Shown: positions 33,488-45,512 of the stretch, piece by piece
Position numbering within the stretch: the stretch's first letter is position 1
How the letters are laid out: each line of letters starts with the position of its first letter
Source: Nematostella vectensis
Lineage: Eukaryota; Cnidaria; Anthozoa; Actiniaria; Edwardsiidae
DNA: 64,000 bases
Direction of reading: 5' to 3'
NCBI RefSeq assembly: GCF_932526225.1
Contig: NC_064042.1
Location: 10,120,540-10,184,539, forward strand
Translations under genes and position numbers: made by a program
Notes under the pieces: generated by a model
What the model saw: only the letters and a program-made list of their open reading frames with translations
What the model was told of the DNA's origin: nothing
The model's database searches: none

Positions 33488-36400
33488 ATATTGTATTATT
33501 TGTATGTATGAGTTTTGAGGGCCACAAGTTTACTAGTGTATTACACTATTAAGTGCCACCCTCTGTAAATAAAGTTATTATTATTATTATTATTTGATAG
33601 AAAATCTGCAATCCTAGACAAAATTTGAGGTACCCATGCACGATTTAATTCAATTCCACCACTTCCAATAAAAATGTTCATCTTATTTCCCTTTCTCGCC
33701 CAAAAAAACATTTTATGTGTAGCGAAATACTTAGAGAATGTGCATAAAATTTTCAGGGTGCCCAACATTGTTTTGAGGGGTTGGGGTGAGGGGACATGAA
33801 TCTAGGCACGCCCATCGATCGACTTAATTTAATCAAATTTATCAGTTTTGAACGGAATTATCATGAAAGGCCTGTGCTCTCTTTCATTGCTGATGCCTAA
33901 TTATTTGTTTTATGAAGTTCTTATCAGCTTACCATTTGTTCCTTTGGTTCCGTTTATTTTTGCGGCGATACGGACTTCAATCGATCCTTCAAGAACCCCA
34001 ACCTATTTCATAAACAATTTAATAAATCGTTAAATGAATAGCAGTGATTAGTCTGATATATCTAGTATTTCCATTTTTTAATACCTTTCCACTAGATTCC
34101 GGGAATTTAGTCATGATGACGATTTGCACGGTTAGAGATGACGCAACAGTGGCGACGAAAAATGACATTGTCACCAAGCCAACTAGGACCCAAGCTATTG
34201 CGAACAGACGCGCTTGAAACGACACGGCATATCTGTCGCCGTATCTTAGGAGAAATGTAAGGACGAGTCATTAACTGGAACTAGCAATAATAATGATGAT
34301 GCTGATTTTCGTGGTATTGACTATTATGGTAATGGTAATGATGATGGATGTGATGATGGCGTTGGTGGTGATGAGGCTGATGGCGATTATGATAGTGATC
34401 GATAATGATGATAATGATGATGAAGGGGATGGCAATGACGGTGATAATGATGCTGGGTGATGATGATGAAGATGATGTTGATAATGGTGATGAGGATGAT
34501 GAAGAAGATGATGATGACGTTGATGGCAATGATGAATATTATGACTGATAATGAAGGCGTTGATAGTGATATTGATGATGGCGATGATGACAATAGTGAT
34601 ATTGATGATGGCGATGATGATGCAATACAATACAACACTAATCTTTATTTACCAAGGGGAGGAAATTAAGCGAATTACAGTTTTCTAACATATGGCCCAT
34701 GATGATAGCGTTAACGGTGATGATGATCTCGTTGATCGCGATAAAGATATGTTTACATTAAAGATAACATTTGATTATAAGTGCAGACGAGATCATTGCA
34801 AATAAGATCCCCATACCCGACAGTGGTCATGGAAATGAACGCGCACCAGGTTCCTTCGAGCGCCCCGCGAAGAAAAGACGAGGGGAACTGCGCTTGGTTG
34901 TATCTGAAATCCTGTAGAACAATATTGATTCGTCATCACCATCACCCACATGAGATCACTTGCCAGATACACTATCCTTGCATGTGACAATTGTAAACAA
35001 ACTCGCCACGATGTACACTTGACCACGTGAACAGACTTACCATTATCTACAAAATCAGACCACGTGATCTTACTCAGCAGAAACAACATGAGACCACGTG
35101 GTGACTCATCATATACCAAATGAGACCACGTGATGTGACTCACCATAAACCACATGAGAGACCACTTGATGTGACTCACCATGAACCAAATGATACCTAG
35201 TGATGTGACTCACCGTGATCTACATGAGAACACGTGATGTGACTCACCATGAACCACATGATATCAGGTGATGTGACTAACCATGAACCACATGAGACCA
35301 CGTGATGTGACTCACCATGAACCACATGATACCACGTGATGTGACTCACCATGAACCACGTGATACTACGTGATGTGACTCACCATAAACCACATGAGAC
35401 CACGTGATATGACTCACAACATACCACATGAGACCACGTGATGTGACTCACCATGAACCACATAAAGTGAGTCACCATATACCACATAAGACCACGTGAT
35501 GTGACTCACCATGAACCACATGAGACCACGTGAAGTGACTCACCATTAGCCACATGAGACCACGTGATTTGACTCACCATGAACCAAATGAGACCACGTG
35601 AAGTGACTCACCATTAACCACATGAGACCACGTGATGTGACTCACCATGAACCAAATGAGACCACGTGAAGTGACTCACCATGAACCACATGAGACCACG
35701 TGAAGTGACTCACCATGAACCAAATGAGACCACGTGATGTGACTCACCATGAACCACATGAGACCACGTGAAGAGACTCACCATGAACCACAAAACCACG
35801 TGACGTGACTCACCATGAACCACATGATACCACGTGATTTGACTCACCATGAACCACATGAGACCACGTGAAGTGAATCACCATGAACCAGAAGACCACG
35901 TGATGTGACTCACCATGAACCACATGATACCACGTGATTTGACTCACCATGAACCACATGAGACCACGTGATGTGACTCACCATGAACCACATGAGACCA
36001 CGTGATTTGACTCACCATGAACCAAATGAGACCACGTGATGTGACTCACCATGAACCACATGAGACCACGTGATTTGACTCACCATGGACCACAAAACCA
36101 CGTGATGTGACTCACCATGAACCACATGAGACCACGTGATGTGACTCACCATGAACCACAAGACTACGTGATGTGGCTCACCATAAACCAAATGAGACCA
36201 CGTGATATGACTCACCATTAACCAAATGATACCACGTGATATGACTCACCATGAACCAAATGATACCACGTGGTGTGACTCACCATGAACCACATGACCA
36301 TTCCAGACAGAATCGACAGGACGATGATAAGCAGCACGAGTGGCCAGCACTGGAAAACTGACGAACCAACCATCCGCGCAAACACCTCCCCAGACAACTT

Positions 36401-39400
36401 CCGCCGGAAGTAGACGATAGATGACATCATTTTAAAGACTGGCACAAACACGTGGTCGTCATCTTGACCGACCTCGCCTTCCGGTTCAGTCAGAGGAAAG
36501 CTGAGGTCAGCGGACATTCGTATGCTTTTTCTGACGTCATATTGGCTTGGCTTGTGGCTTTGAATGTTTGATGTAATGTATTTAATCACGGTTTCTCTGT
36601 GGTTGTGACATTTTCCGCACGCATGCGCAATAAAGGTGTTCAAGAATCGAGGAAAGGATCCTTCTGGCAGAGCAGGCGCGGTTGTGTTGGTGGTCAGCGG
36701 AGGTAGGGTCCACCAGTTTGTAAAGAACCTTTTTGGACACCGACACGTTTCTGTTAAATGAAAAATAAAATTTTTGTTTGAAAGCCAACGAAATGAAAAC
36801 GATGAGATACATTTAGCAAACACACCGACTCTGCTCCCAATAAACTTAATAACTAATAAGGATATATCAGATCTCATGAAAAACATACCTACATATATAG
36901 CCTTAGAAAATGGCCCAGTCCCCTCTGCTGTAAATGCAGCCACTCGGACGCTGTAGACCGTGTAGGATTGGAGACCTGGTACTAATGCGCCCATCTCAGG
37001 ATCCAAAACTCGTATAGTCATCGCGTCCTTTGATCTTGGCTCCTTATCAGCAGTACTGACCGGGTACAGCTGTATATAGTACCCTAGAATGACTCCATTC
37101 CGGTCCCCAAGTGGAACAGGGCCCCACTGAACAGAGACCTTGTGAGGGCTTGTCTTATTGACAGCGGACAGGCCGGTGGGCGCAGCGCTTGGAGCTGCGA
37201 TAACAACACGTCATAATCTTAATAACCACACCGATGCTTCTTATATCTTACTCGTCGCGTGACCTACCTGTCTGCTCCGTTGTCACGTTAACACAGGATG
37301 ACGTCATACTCTGGCCGTCACTGGTCAGCGTCGCCACCCTGACGCAGTAATCCCTATGCGCGCGCAGCCCGAGCAACACCACTGAGTGCACGTCAGCTGA
37401 CACAATTACGTGACCAGCTTCTGGAGAGGAGACCACGTGACTGACCGCACGACGGTTCCTAGAGGATGCTGGGAAGATAGGTAGAATGGTGTAGGTGACG
37501 TTGTAACCACGAACCCGGATGTCAGGGTTTTCGTACGTGACTGGCTGCCAGCTGATAATCACGGAGGAAGATGTGCTTGTCCCTGGGGTGATGCGGCTGG
37601 GAGGGACTGGGCACATGAAAATAATTGTAGCAAAAAGTTATACAGGCTAAAAGTTATGGGCATTGAGGAGTGAGGTGCACGTCTATCCTGGCCTTCCCTT
37701 TATGATTCGCTAAGCATAATAGCAAGCGAAGGTACTTTGCTATATTAAAGAGCCTCTGTTAGCGGCCAATTTGTTTTTCTTGCAAACTGCCTAACATAAA
37801 AAGCACCCATTTTTATTTGTTGATTTGGGAGAGCTATTGATATATTTCCCATTAATATGATTAAGGGAAAGTATAAAGATTTTTTAGATGGTTATTTCGA
37901 TTTTTTTCAATACAAAATCTATTCCAAATGAAAATAATTACAAATGTTTGGTTGACTAGGGCCCCCTAAAGTGTCCATAGGACAAATACCATAAACAAAA
38001 CCATTCTTGGATAAATAGTGTCATATTCTCTGTTTTCTTCTTCTCACGAGCAGCAGTACCTTTCTTCAAATTTTCGATGAATTCATTGCGCTCGTACGCA
38101 GCTATTAAATATACCATGAAAGCTTGCATAGTGAGAGATTGAAGTATTCCTTACCGGGGCATGCTCTAATTCCTAAACATTTCCGAGAATCTACTCCGTT
38201 AAGCCTCGTTTTGATGTATATAGGAGGTGGGGCGATGCACGTGCGGTCACGTGACTGAGTGCCATCGCCGCACGTAGCACTGCACGCGGACCATTCGCCC
38301 CAGGCTCCCGAAGAGGCAGCGCCATATCGTTCATCTAAAACAATAAGCAGCATTTATTGAATAAAGACGGTGCAACAGTCAGATAGATTAACGCCTTTCC
38401 TTTTCTTTTTCTTCTCCAGAGGATATCGAGCTGCTTATCTACGGGTCTATCCCTAAACTAAACTGCTGAAACATTCATCCAATATAGTTTTCTATTGTTT
38501 CTTGGCTTTGAGTACTTTATTGGGCCAAAAATGCGTATATGATTTTCAATTTCTTTCCATTAAGATATATATTTTAGTAAAAAGAAGCGTTTTCACTGGA
38601 AGAAGAATATTCTCAAGTTGGCTTCAGTTTTTAAGGCTTTGTTTTAAGAGATCTATCTAATTCAACAGCAAAATAGAGGGCGTGGACGCTACTTCGGGCC
38701 CAGTTGACACTAAGATTAGAAAATACGCCCATAATTTTGGTCTCTCGCTTCCAACGTATAAGACCTCACCTGGCTTATAGCGAATAAGATACTTGCTGGT
38801 CAGCGGTCTAACGTACAATCCATCCGGGAATCTAGCTCCTACGGACAGATGGTCGTTTCCCCGACCTTGAGCCATCAAAGCTTGCAGGTAGTAGATAGAG
38901 CCCTCTGATAGGTCGATCGGCTGGGATTTCTGTTTCGCCCCAAATCTAAAAGGGACAGAAAGAAAGGGACTTGTGTCTGCCTCTATTTTAGTACACACCC
39001 GTTACGTAAATGTTACGTGATTAGTACTCGTAATGGATCCGTGAACAGAGGCGTGATTGGACTTGATTGCTCTTAAAACATGCAAGAGAAGGATATCATC
39101 ACTGTACTTGTGACTGCGACGGGGATATCTTTGTAATAATGCTTTGTAATCTGTGTTTATCGAGGGTAGCACATTTAACCGAATATACAGTTTTCTAACA
39201 TATGGCCCTCGGTTAGTAAGCATTTTCACTGTGGGTGGTCACTGCCAGAGGGTTTATTGCGTCCCCAGTGGTTCCCTTCGGTTAAGGTTAGTGTAGTGCA
39301 GCTTGAAGAGACGGGACCTCCGGTTTAGTGTCCTTATCCGAGAAGACTGGAAACACGGGAGGATAACTTCAACTCACTTGTGACACAAATTCGAATCAAG

Positions 39401-40137
39401 GCAGGAACCCTGAAAAAATCCCCCTTTTGAGCCAGGATTCGAACCTGGGCCACAGACCCGAGACTATCACGTAACTACGACGTGAGTGTACACGTTAATA
39501 TGTCGAATACACTTGAATATGCGTAGACTATCACGTACTATGACGAGAATGCACACGTGATAATTCGGAGACTATGACGTGATTGCGACGTGAGTGCACA
39601 CGTGAATATGTCGGGTATACTTAAATATGCGAAGACTATCATGTGACTATGACGAGAGTGCAAACGTAAGTATGCGGAGACTATCACGTGATTGCGACTT
39701 AAGATGAAGTGAATGGGTCGGGACTGCTTGTTGATATCACGTGATTGAATGTGTGAATAAGAAGTACCCTTGTGAAGTCTGCTGGAATACATCATCAATA
39801 ACAAGCAGGAATTACACTTACTTATCCCACTTCCTAAAATCCGTCCAGCTAGCAATCCAAATAATCTTCCGTGCATTGATCACATGATGGTCTGTGCTGA
39901 TTGACAGCTCGCATTGGTCGTCACATGACATGTAAAATGTGTAGTTTCCAGTCTCTGGTGCCACAAAATAGGCGGTAAGCCGCTGACCATAGTTATCCCC
40001 GCGCCCACCGCTGTCTTCGAAGTCAGCAATAGAGACTGAGACCGAAGGAGTTGCAGGAAAACGTGAATCTACTTTAAGAGCTTCAACTGTGTCAGGAATA
40101 ATGCCATCCCAGAATTCCTTTAGCACGCCGAAATGAT
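29511..40137 (-). CDS. gene B: inverted paralogue of gene A with a canonical T-V-G-Y-G-D filter
   Basis: Twelve exons on the minus strand, phases all consistent: 39822-40137 and 38770-38945 (PA14), 38155-38334 (TSP1), 37268-37606 and 36889-37194 (FN3 x2), 36284-36750 (S1 and M1), 34817-34911 (pore), 34085-34244 (filter end and M2), 33933-34002 and 32016-32296 (S2), 30384-30555 (M4) and 29511-29713 (tail). That is 922 codons without the signal peptide. The pore reads T-W-C-A-F-I-S-M-T-T-V-G-Y-G-D-R-Y, a full potassium-channel signature. S2 has G-V-L-I-D-A, placing aspartate at the acidic ligand position. Intron positions match gene A throughout. The first exon(s) are not identified: the first exon above starts in phase 1, and a possible M-A-A-H-L-I-C-L-F-T start lies near 40231, but its intron would be only ~60 bp. 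Potassium permeability and surface location are inferred. Confidence 0.8.
29995..30383. repeat. CACGTGA-rich minisatellite abutting the M4 donor of gene B
   Basis: About a dozen imperfect ~31-bp units with the core ATGTCACGTGATAGGAGTAA run right up to the splice donor of the M4 exon at 30384. The youngest, most similar units are next to the exon. It shares the TCACGTGA palindrome with the gene's other minisatellites. Confidence 0.8.
30757..30842. repeat. duplicated GAACCTCCATATAA motif
   Basis: GAACCTCCATATAACGGACA and a near copy lie about 50 bp apart; the second is preceded by CAGTA. Pogo/Tigger-like elements often start CAGTAGAACCTC, so this may be a decayed transposon end. No transposase is seen. 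Confidence 0.3.
32866..33597 (+). mobile_element. 5'-truncated non-LTR retrotransposon (LINE) 3' end
   Basis: The open frame encodes a reverse-transcriptase C-terminal tail: L-Q-K-R-A-A-R-L-I-L-N, L-Q-W-L-P, then R-K-W-N-N-L ahead of K-L-P-N-I-S-S-F-K. It is followed by a T-rich and (AT)n 3' region and ends in tandem ATT units, a CR1/Jockey-like 3' terminus. It lies antisense in the intron between the two S2 exons of gene B. It is dead on arrival, with no endonuclease or catalytic RT part. Confidence 0.85.
34283..34625. repeat. imperfect GAT/ATG trinucleotide repeat
   Basis: Irregular GATGAT and AATGATGAT runs in the intron between the pore and M2 exons of gene B. It produces long open frames in several readings that are not genes. 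Confidence 0.85.
34817..34911 (-). other. pore-loop exon of gene B
   Basis: In phase 0 the exon reads D-F-R-Y-N-Q-A-Q-F-P-S-S-F-L-R-G-A-L, then E-G-T-W-C-A-F-I-S-M-T-T-V and GG. The split glycine codon is completed by the first base of exon 34085-34244, which continues Y-G-D-R-Y-A-V-S-F-Q-A-R. Donor GTATGG and acceptor TTCTACAG are good. It is one codon longer than its gene A counterpart. Confidence 0.85.
35010..36283. repeat. 34-bp minisatellite amplified from an exon-intron junction of gene B
   Basis: About 35 tandem copies of a 34-bp unit. On the minus strand the unit reads TGGTTCATGGTGAGTCAC followed by a CACGTGGT-containing part. The genuine M1 exon ends T-G-G-T-T-C-A-T-G with donor GTGAGTCAC at 36284/36283, so the array is this exon end plus splice donor repeated down the intron. 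The frame stays open through several units. Confidence 0.9.
36284..36750 (-). other. S1-like and M1 exon of gene B
   Basis: It begins E-T-C-R-C-P-K-R-F-F-T-N-W-W-T-L, continues with F-L-N-T-F-I-A-H-A-C-G-K-C, then A-D-L-S-F-P-L-T and F-V-P-V-F-K, and ends in the M1 helix (F-Q-C-W-P-L-V-L-L-I-I-V-L). The order parallels the S1 half-lobe of iGluRs. No arginine follows the P-L-T motif, where iGluRs have the ligand-carboxylate arginine. Four cysteines in the first third may form disulfides. Confidence 0.65.
39455..39745. repeat. minisatellite of about 60 bp with CACGTGA cores in gene B
   Basis: Repeats of GACTATCACGTGATTGCGAC and GAGTGCACACGTGAATATG alternate about four to five times, within the intron splitting the PA14 domain of gene B. 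Confidence 0.7.
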
Positions 40138-43100
40138 CTGTCATATATAGATAGATACGCGAACTATGGTTTAAATAATTGTAAAAATATATATACACAT
40201 GTGAACAAACATATAAGATGTGCAGCCATAGTTATCATATACAAAGTGCAAAAAAAAATTGGCGATTCTTCAACATAAAAGACCGCTCTTTTGCGGCCGG
40301 TCGGTTTGTTTCTATACACAGGAAAAACGTTTAAGTGCCGTCTTGGCCGCAAGCACGTACATATAAAACCTTGCTTTTCAAAACCTAGAAACAAGCTTTT
40401 TGCTCGTAATCTTCGAAAATACCTAAAAACGGTGTATTGTAGATGGGCATCATTTTGATGCTTTGTGTTTTATATTTTTTTAAGAAAAAGAAATCCAGCA
40501 TCTTTTAGTTAATGTTTGTACGTTTGTACCGTAACAGATGCACAGGTGTGAATTCATAGCGAAATGGATAACTCCGAATTCATAGCGTTGTTAGGATCAT
40601 GCTAATTATCTTTGAGTGTTGTAATGGACTAATCACCACGATAAGACTAGAATCACTAACAGAAAATATTCTGCACATCTTAAATTATCAACGAGTCCAT
40701 GGATGGCTTAGGAATTTTATAGACATTTACAACAAATAAAACCTTAAATAGAAAAAACCGTCAAATAAATCATTCATTTTCAGAAGCTATTCTCAGACGT
40801 CATCTTGAATGTATATATATAAAAGGACCAAGTTAGCATTCTCGTGGAATATATCGTATCTTTTCACGTGTGGATGGTATCAGAGAAATTCCTGTATACA
40901 CTTTTTTATATGAGTATTTTTTATAAGAACGTCCAGGCTAAGATTTAACCAAATCTTACAGGCGCGTTCCCATGATTGGCCGACAGGGGTGCGCAGTCAT
41001 AGGTATCACATGGAAAAAGCATAGTATTTGAAGATTCCCACTTTTTGGCTGCGCGCGCACCCCCCTCCCCCCCCCCCCCCTATGTACGCGCCTGTCCTAA
41101 GAACTACAGAGGCTCACATTGCAGCAAAATATTGTTCTGTTAGTCTGATGCGTTCTAGAGTGCAGAGTCAAATTGTGTTCATATTACCAATTCTATATAT
41201 TATTGCTATTGATCATTTGTGTAATTGTTCAAAGAACAACTAAAAGTTCTTATATAAAAAAAACCAGTGTAACCATGAATAATATTCAGATCGTATTCCT
41301 GTGTTTGGTTACGCTTAGAGGCGCGAAATTTTGCACACTGAACTCTATTACACTTCTTTTTATGCGTTTTAAAAGTCACCATAAAAATTATTACCACAAA
41401 TACTTTTTTATGCTACTCTTCTAAAAGAACTTCTTATGGGCACTTTCTAATGTGAATCATGCTATCTGATTGTGCTATCTGTGGTTATAAAACAGGGAAA
41501 ACACACATTTCGCTTGGGGGCTGTTTCAAAGAGTTATACTTTTGTAACTACAAGTACTTTATTGCATCCCTTCCCACCTGCTGAGGGCATAACCATGTTT
41601 TACGAGTAGCATTATGCTATTGTCATTGTTTTCCATGCTGTTTACTGCTTTATAGCTGCGCGTGTGAATTTTGGGAATTTTCGTTTTGGTTGACACCGCT
41701 AAAATTTAGAAAGCGGAAAAAAGTATAAAATATAGTTATCTTAGTAAAGCGGAAGCCCGTAAGAGTTCGTACCGTTTAATGGAAATTTTGTTAAACGTGT
41801 TAATGAATGTACAAGACCTACTACGGATAACAATATGCAAATATGAGATAGCAAAACTGCTGGTTACGGCGTCATAACAACGGGTGGTATTTTTGTAATA
41901 AAACATAGAATTTGCGGTTAAAGAGTTAACCTTTTGAAAAAAAGGCGGTTTTTATATTCTTTTAGGCTGTCGTGTGTGTGGTTGGATTTAAAACAGGTTG
42001 AAATGTATAAATACATTGAAAATGAAAGATAAAAATTAAAGATAAAATAAAAAAGTTATTTTTTAAAGATGCCTTCATTTTCACAGTCTTAAGCTATAGG
42101 TTGAATTGGAATCCTTAAATCGGCATATGTTCCTAACAAGATCCTAGCTTTTTCACGAATGAATATATTGATTAAACGGACTTGATTATTGCCTGTTCAA
42201 GAAAGTGCATACACCGTTAATTAGGAACTAAGGCGATATCAGTAAATTGCAAATTGTTTACGGCCAACAGAAAAATTGTTTTAGTTTGTTACCAATAACA
42301 ACTGGTTATATTGAACCTTGATCAAAATAAAAAAGGCAATTAAAACATATGAGACATAATAAATGTTAATTTTCCAAATTTTAGAAATATATATGATGCG
42401 TCTTTATCATCAATTTCTTGCTTATTTTCTAAGCGTACTACTAAGTGAAGCATCGGTATCGAATTTATTCAGCTATTTAATAATTAGATTACTGTCTCTC
42501 TTTTTTTTAAGTCTATAACATTGGCTAATTTTTATTAGATCGCCATCTATACTATAAAAATGTCGAGTTATTTAATGGTAAATCTAATTCTACGCAGTGT
42601 TATAGGCAAGTCAAAATCTAGAGGAGATAACCACTAGACTTCCTAACTCTTACTGTTACTTTGTCACTTACCTTGGGATACGCAAGGAATAACGTCTTTG
42701 AAGGATTTATTTGAGAGTTGGCTAAAAAAACATGGACAGAATACCAAAATCTATAGAAGAAAAAAAAACATAGCTATCAGCATGAAGCCGTCCTAAAGGG
42801 TAACCTATTTTGTAATGATTTTCGATTAGAATTCTTCGTACCAGTGCAATTAGGTGTAGCGGTTTCATTTCTCTGTTCCTCAATCATCTATAAGAGGAAG
42901 GTCAAATCCCAACGCTATCCGTTTTCTTATTTCTTATGGCCCTTCTGGGCTTCGTACTTCAAAACCAGCTTTACTTTATATGAATGATTTGCAATCGTAT
43001 AAATAATAAATCGTGCGAGAGAAAGCACATAACATCGAGCTGGACCGAACACTTAATGAACGATTCCTTGATTGAATATTCGCCTATCGTAGTAGCGCTG

Positions 43101-44737
43101 TAATTGATTGATAAGCTAATAATTATTAATTTCAAAGCTTTAGAGTAAATTTTTTGTTTTGGTTGTTCAGTTGTTGCTATGATAATTTTGTGATAAATAC
43201 TATACGGGTCACAAATTATACGGTGGACAGCGAAACTAGAATCAAAGGTGTTAATGGGATAAAATCTGATATGAAACCTGCTGTATTTGAATTGTCTTCT
43301 CAGAAAAATGATTTTCCTGTTTGACTTTTTTTGACGGGTTATCAACGAATGTCAGAATAAAAGTCTTTTTTTTTCTTTAAGTAAAAATAGAATCGCACTA
43401 TTATGTTTAAAGGGAATATATATTCAAAAGTGAACTCAATACTAAAGGTAGTTTGCCCGTTAAAATATGACTTGGGATACGCATCACGACTAATTCTTGC
43501 ACTTTGTTTACAATAAATGTGTGCAATATATATTTATTCTGTCTGTAAGCCAGACTGGGCAAGGAAATCAAGCGTTCTTTAGAGTGTTAAGACGGGATTG
43601 CAATAAGTAAGAGCAAACAAGCTGTTAAAGGTGATTTAACGTGAAAACTGCTTATATGCCCCCGATCCAAGAAATAATCAGTGGTCAGATTTGGTGACCA
43701 ATGCCAGTCAATACCGCTCCTTCTTAATTTGTAATCTCGAGTGGCGCCAAACCAAAGCGTCATTAACTATTCAAGTTAAATCAGGCCAATAAATGCACAG
43801 TGGCATATGCCTCGAGCCAAGAATAATCAGTGAACAGATTAGCTAGGTGAAAAACCAATGCGGCTCGTTTACAAATTAGATATATCGAATACTGCTATAC
43901 CGACCTAACTGACGAATGTATAAAAGCCACGCCCCCTACTTAGTTGCTCTCGAATATTCTTTGATATATTTACTAGAAAAAACGTATTTGTAGTTGAATA
44001 CAATATCCCTCCATGATTTACACAGCATTTTTTTTTCTTTTTTTTTTCTCTTTTTTTCATGGATTAAAGCTTCTTCAGTGAAGTTGACATTTACATCGCA
44101 AATAATTGCATTCAGCTCTGTCAAAGTGCACAATGAAAATAGCATTCAGATCTTTACAATAAACCTTTTCTGTTAGTAGTAAATTTCAATTTAATTCTAA
44201 ATGAAAACGTTTGCGCGCGAAGAGGCCATTGCTATGGTAATCCTGACTTAACAACGCTATGCCGTAACATGTTATAGAATACCCAAAATGATAAAGTGCC
44301 CCTAGCTTCTAATTCTTTTTAATTCCTCTAGCTTGTTTTTAATATTTAAGTACTTATCCTGAGATGAAGAATAGGTAAAGAGTATTCATATGACATCAGA
44401 AAGATTCTCGAAATTTGACTAAAAAAAGATACAAGCGTTTGAAAATAACCCTTTTGTCAGATTTGGACCCCATAGAATGAGCCCGCGCGTGGTCTGGACA
44501 GCGGGCACTTCCATCAAGCTAAAATGTGCAATAGAATTTTTTACCGAGTAGCTAATGAATTTCTAATTCTCTTTCGGAGAGTTCCGTAATTTTAAGTTAA
44601 ATCGCTTTATTTCATCTTTCTTTTTTTTTTTCGTAATACGATCGCTTAATGAAAAATAAGTCTTCCCTTTACGACGGCTTTTCTTTTTAATAAAGTAACC
44701 CTATTTTGGGTGAAATAACAAATCTTATCTTACACCA
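40138..44737. other. non-coding tract upstream of gene B
   Basis: No confident exon on either strand. The promoter and signal-peptide exon of gene B should lie in the first part. A C-rich run is at about 41060-41081. The rest is AT-rich with only chance open frames. Confidence 0.4.
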
Positions 44738-44929
44738 GGGGCTCATAAGTAGGGGCAATCAACTTCCTCATGTTCTGGTACTATTCTTGGTTTGCATGTG
44801 ACGTCACGCTCATTAGCATAACCACCCGGCGGCCATGTTGGAGGTCTAAACACATTTCGCGGCGCTAGTGAAAACGCTCGAAAGTTTGATAACAAACTCA
44901 TCAAAAACAAACAAAGGGCCGTTTTGTTA

Positions 44930-45410
44930 TACTGTTGTTATAGCTGTACAAGAATATTACCCATATGCATATCCACTTGATGACACAGACGTAAATAGAT
45001 TAGAACAAGTACAAAAGAACGCAGCCAGATTTGTAACAAACAACTATAGTTTCCAAGCTAGCTCCACAGAGCTTGTGAAACAACTAAAATGGGATACGCT
45101 TGAAACTAGAAGACTATTCCACCAGTCAGTTCTAATGTTTAAATTCTATAACAACCTTGTGGCCTGCCCTCTCCCTACTTCTGTTTCTCAACCTTCATAT
45201 AGAATCACTAGGAGGCATAACCATAGTTTTTTGCAACTACAGTCTAATATTCTATCCTATAATTATTCCTTTTTTCCAAGAGCTATAAGAATCTGGAACT
45301 TACTTCCAAGTAACGTTGTCAATCAAGTAACCCTAGAGGCATTTAAAACAGCCGCTCTGCCGGCCATCAGGCAGCTAAAGGTGCCTTCGCACCTACGCCG
45401 GCTTTAAAGC
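44930..45410 (+). mobile_element. LINE reverse-transcriptase C-terminal fragment
   Basis: The frame contains N-R-L-E-Q-V-Q-K-N-A-A-R-F-V-T-N-N-Y, L-K-W-D-T-L-E-T-R-R and I-R-I-W-N-L-L-P, the usual order at the C terminus of CR1/L2/Jockey-type reverse transcriptases. It ends with a stop and a TATTTAAG-type simple repeat near 45460-45490. The catalytic RT part is missing. It is of a different subfamily from the copy in gene B. Confidence 0.8.
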
Positions 45411-45512
45411 TGACCAACCCTCCCATTACTAGCGTAAGCTATATATACATGTGTATAGGGAGTATTTATTTAAGTATTTAAGTATTTAAGAATAATTAAA
45501 TAATCGAGAAAA

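Noticed and set aside
34271..34669. Several overlapping Ile/His/Ser-rich or Met/Asp-rich frames
   Set aside because: Readings of an imperfect GAT trinucleotide repeat inside a gene B intron.
34793..35182. 129-residue minus-strand frame around the gene B pore exon
   Set aside because: It is in a different frame from the pore exon; the T-V-G-Y-G-D frame fits splice phases and the paralogue.
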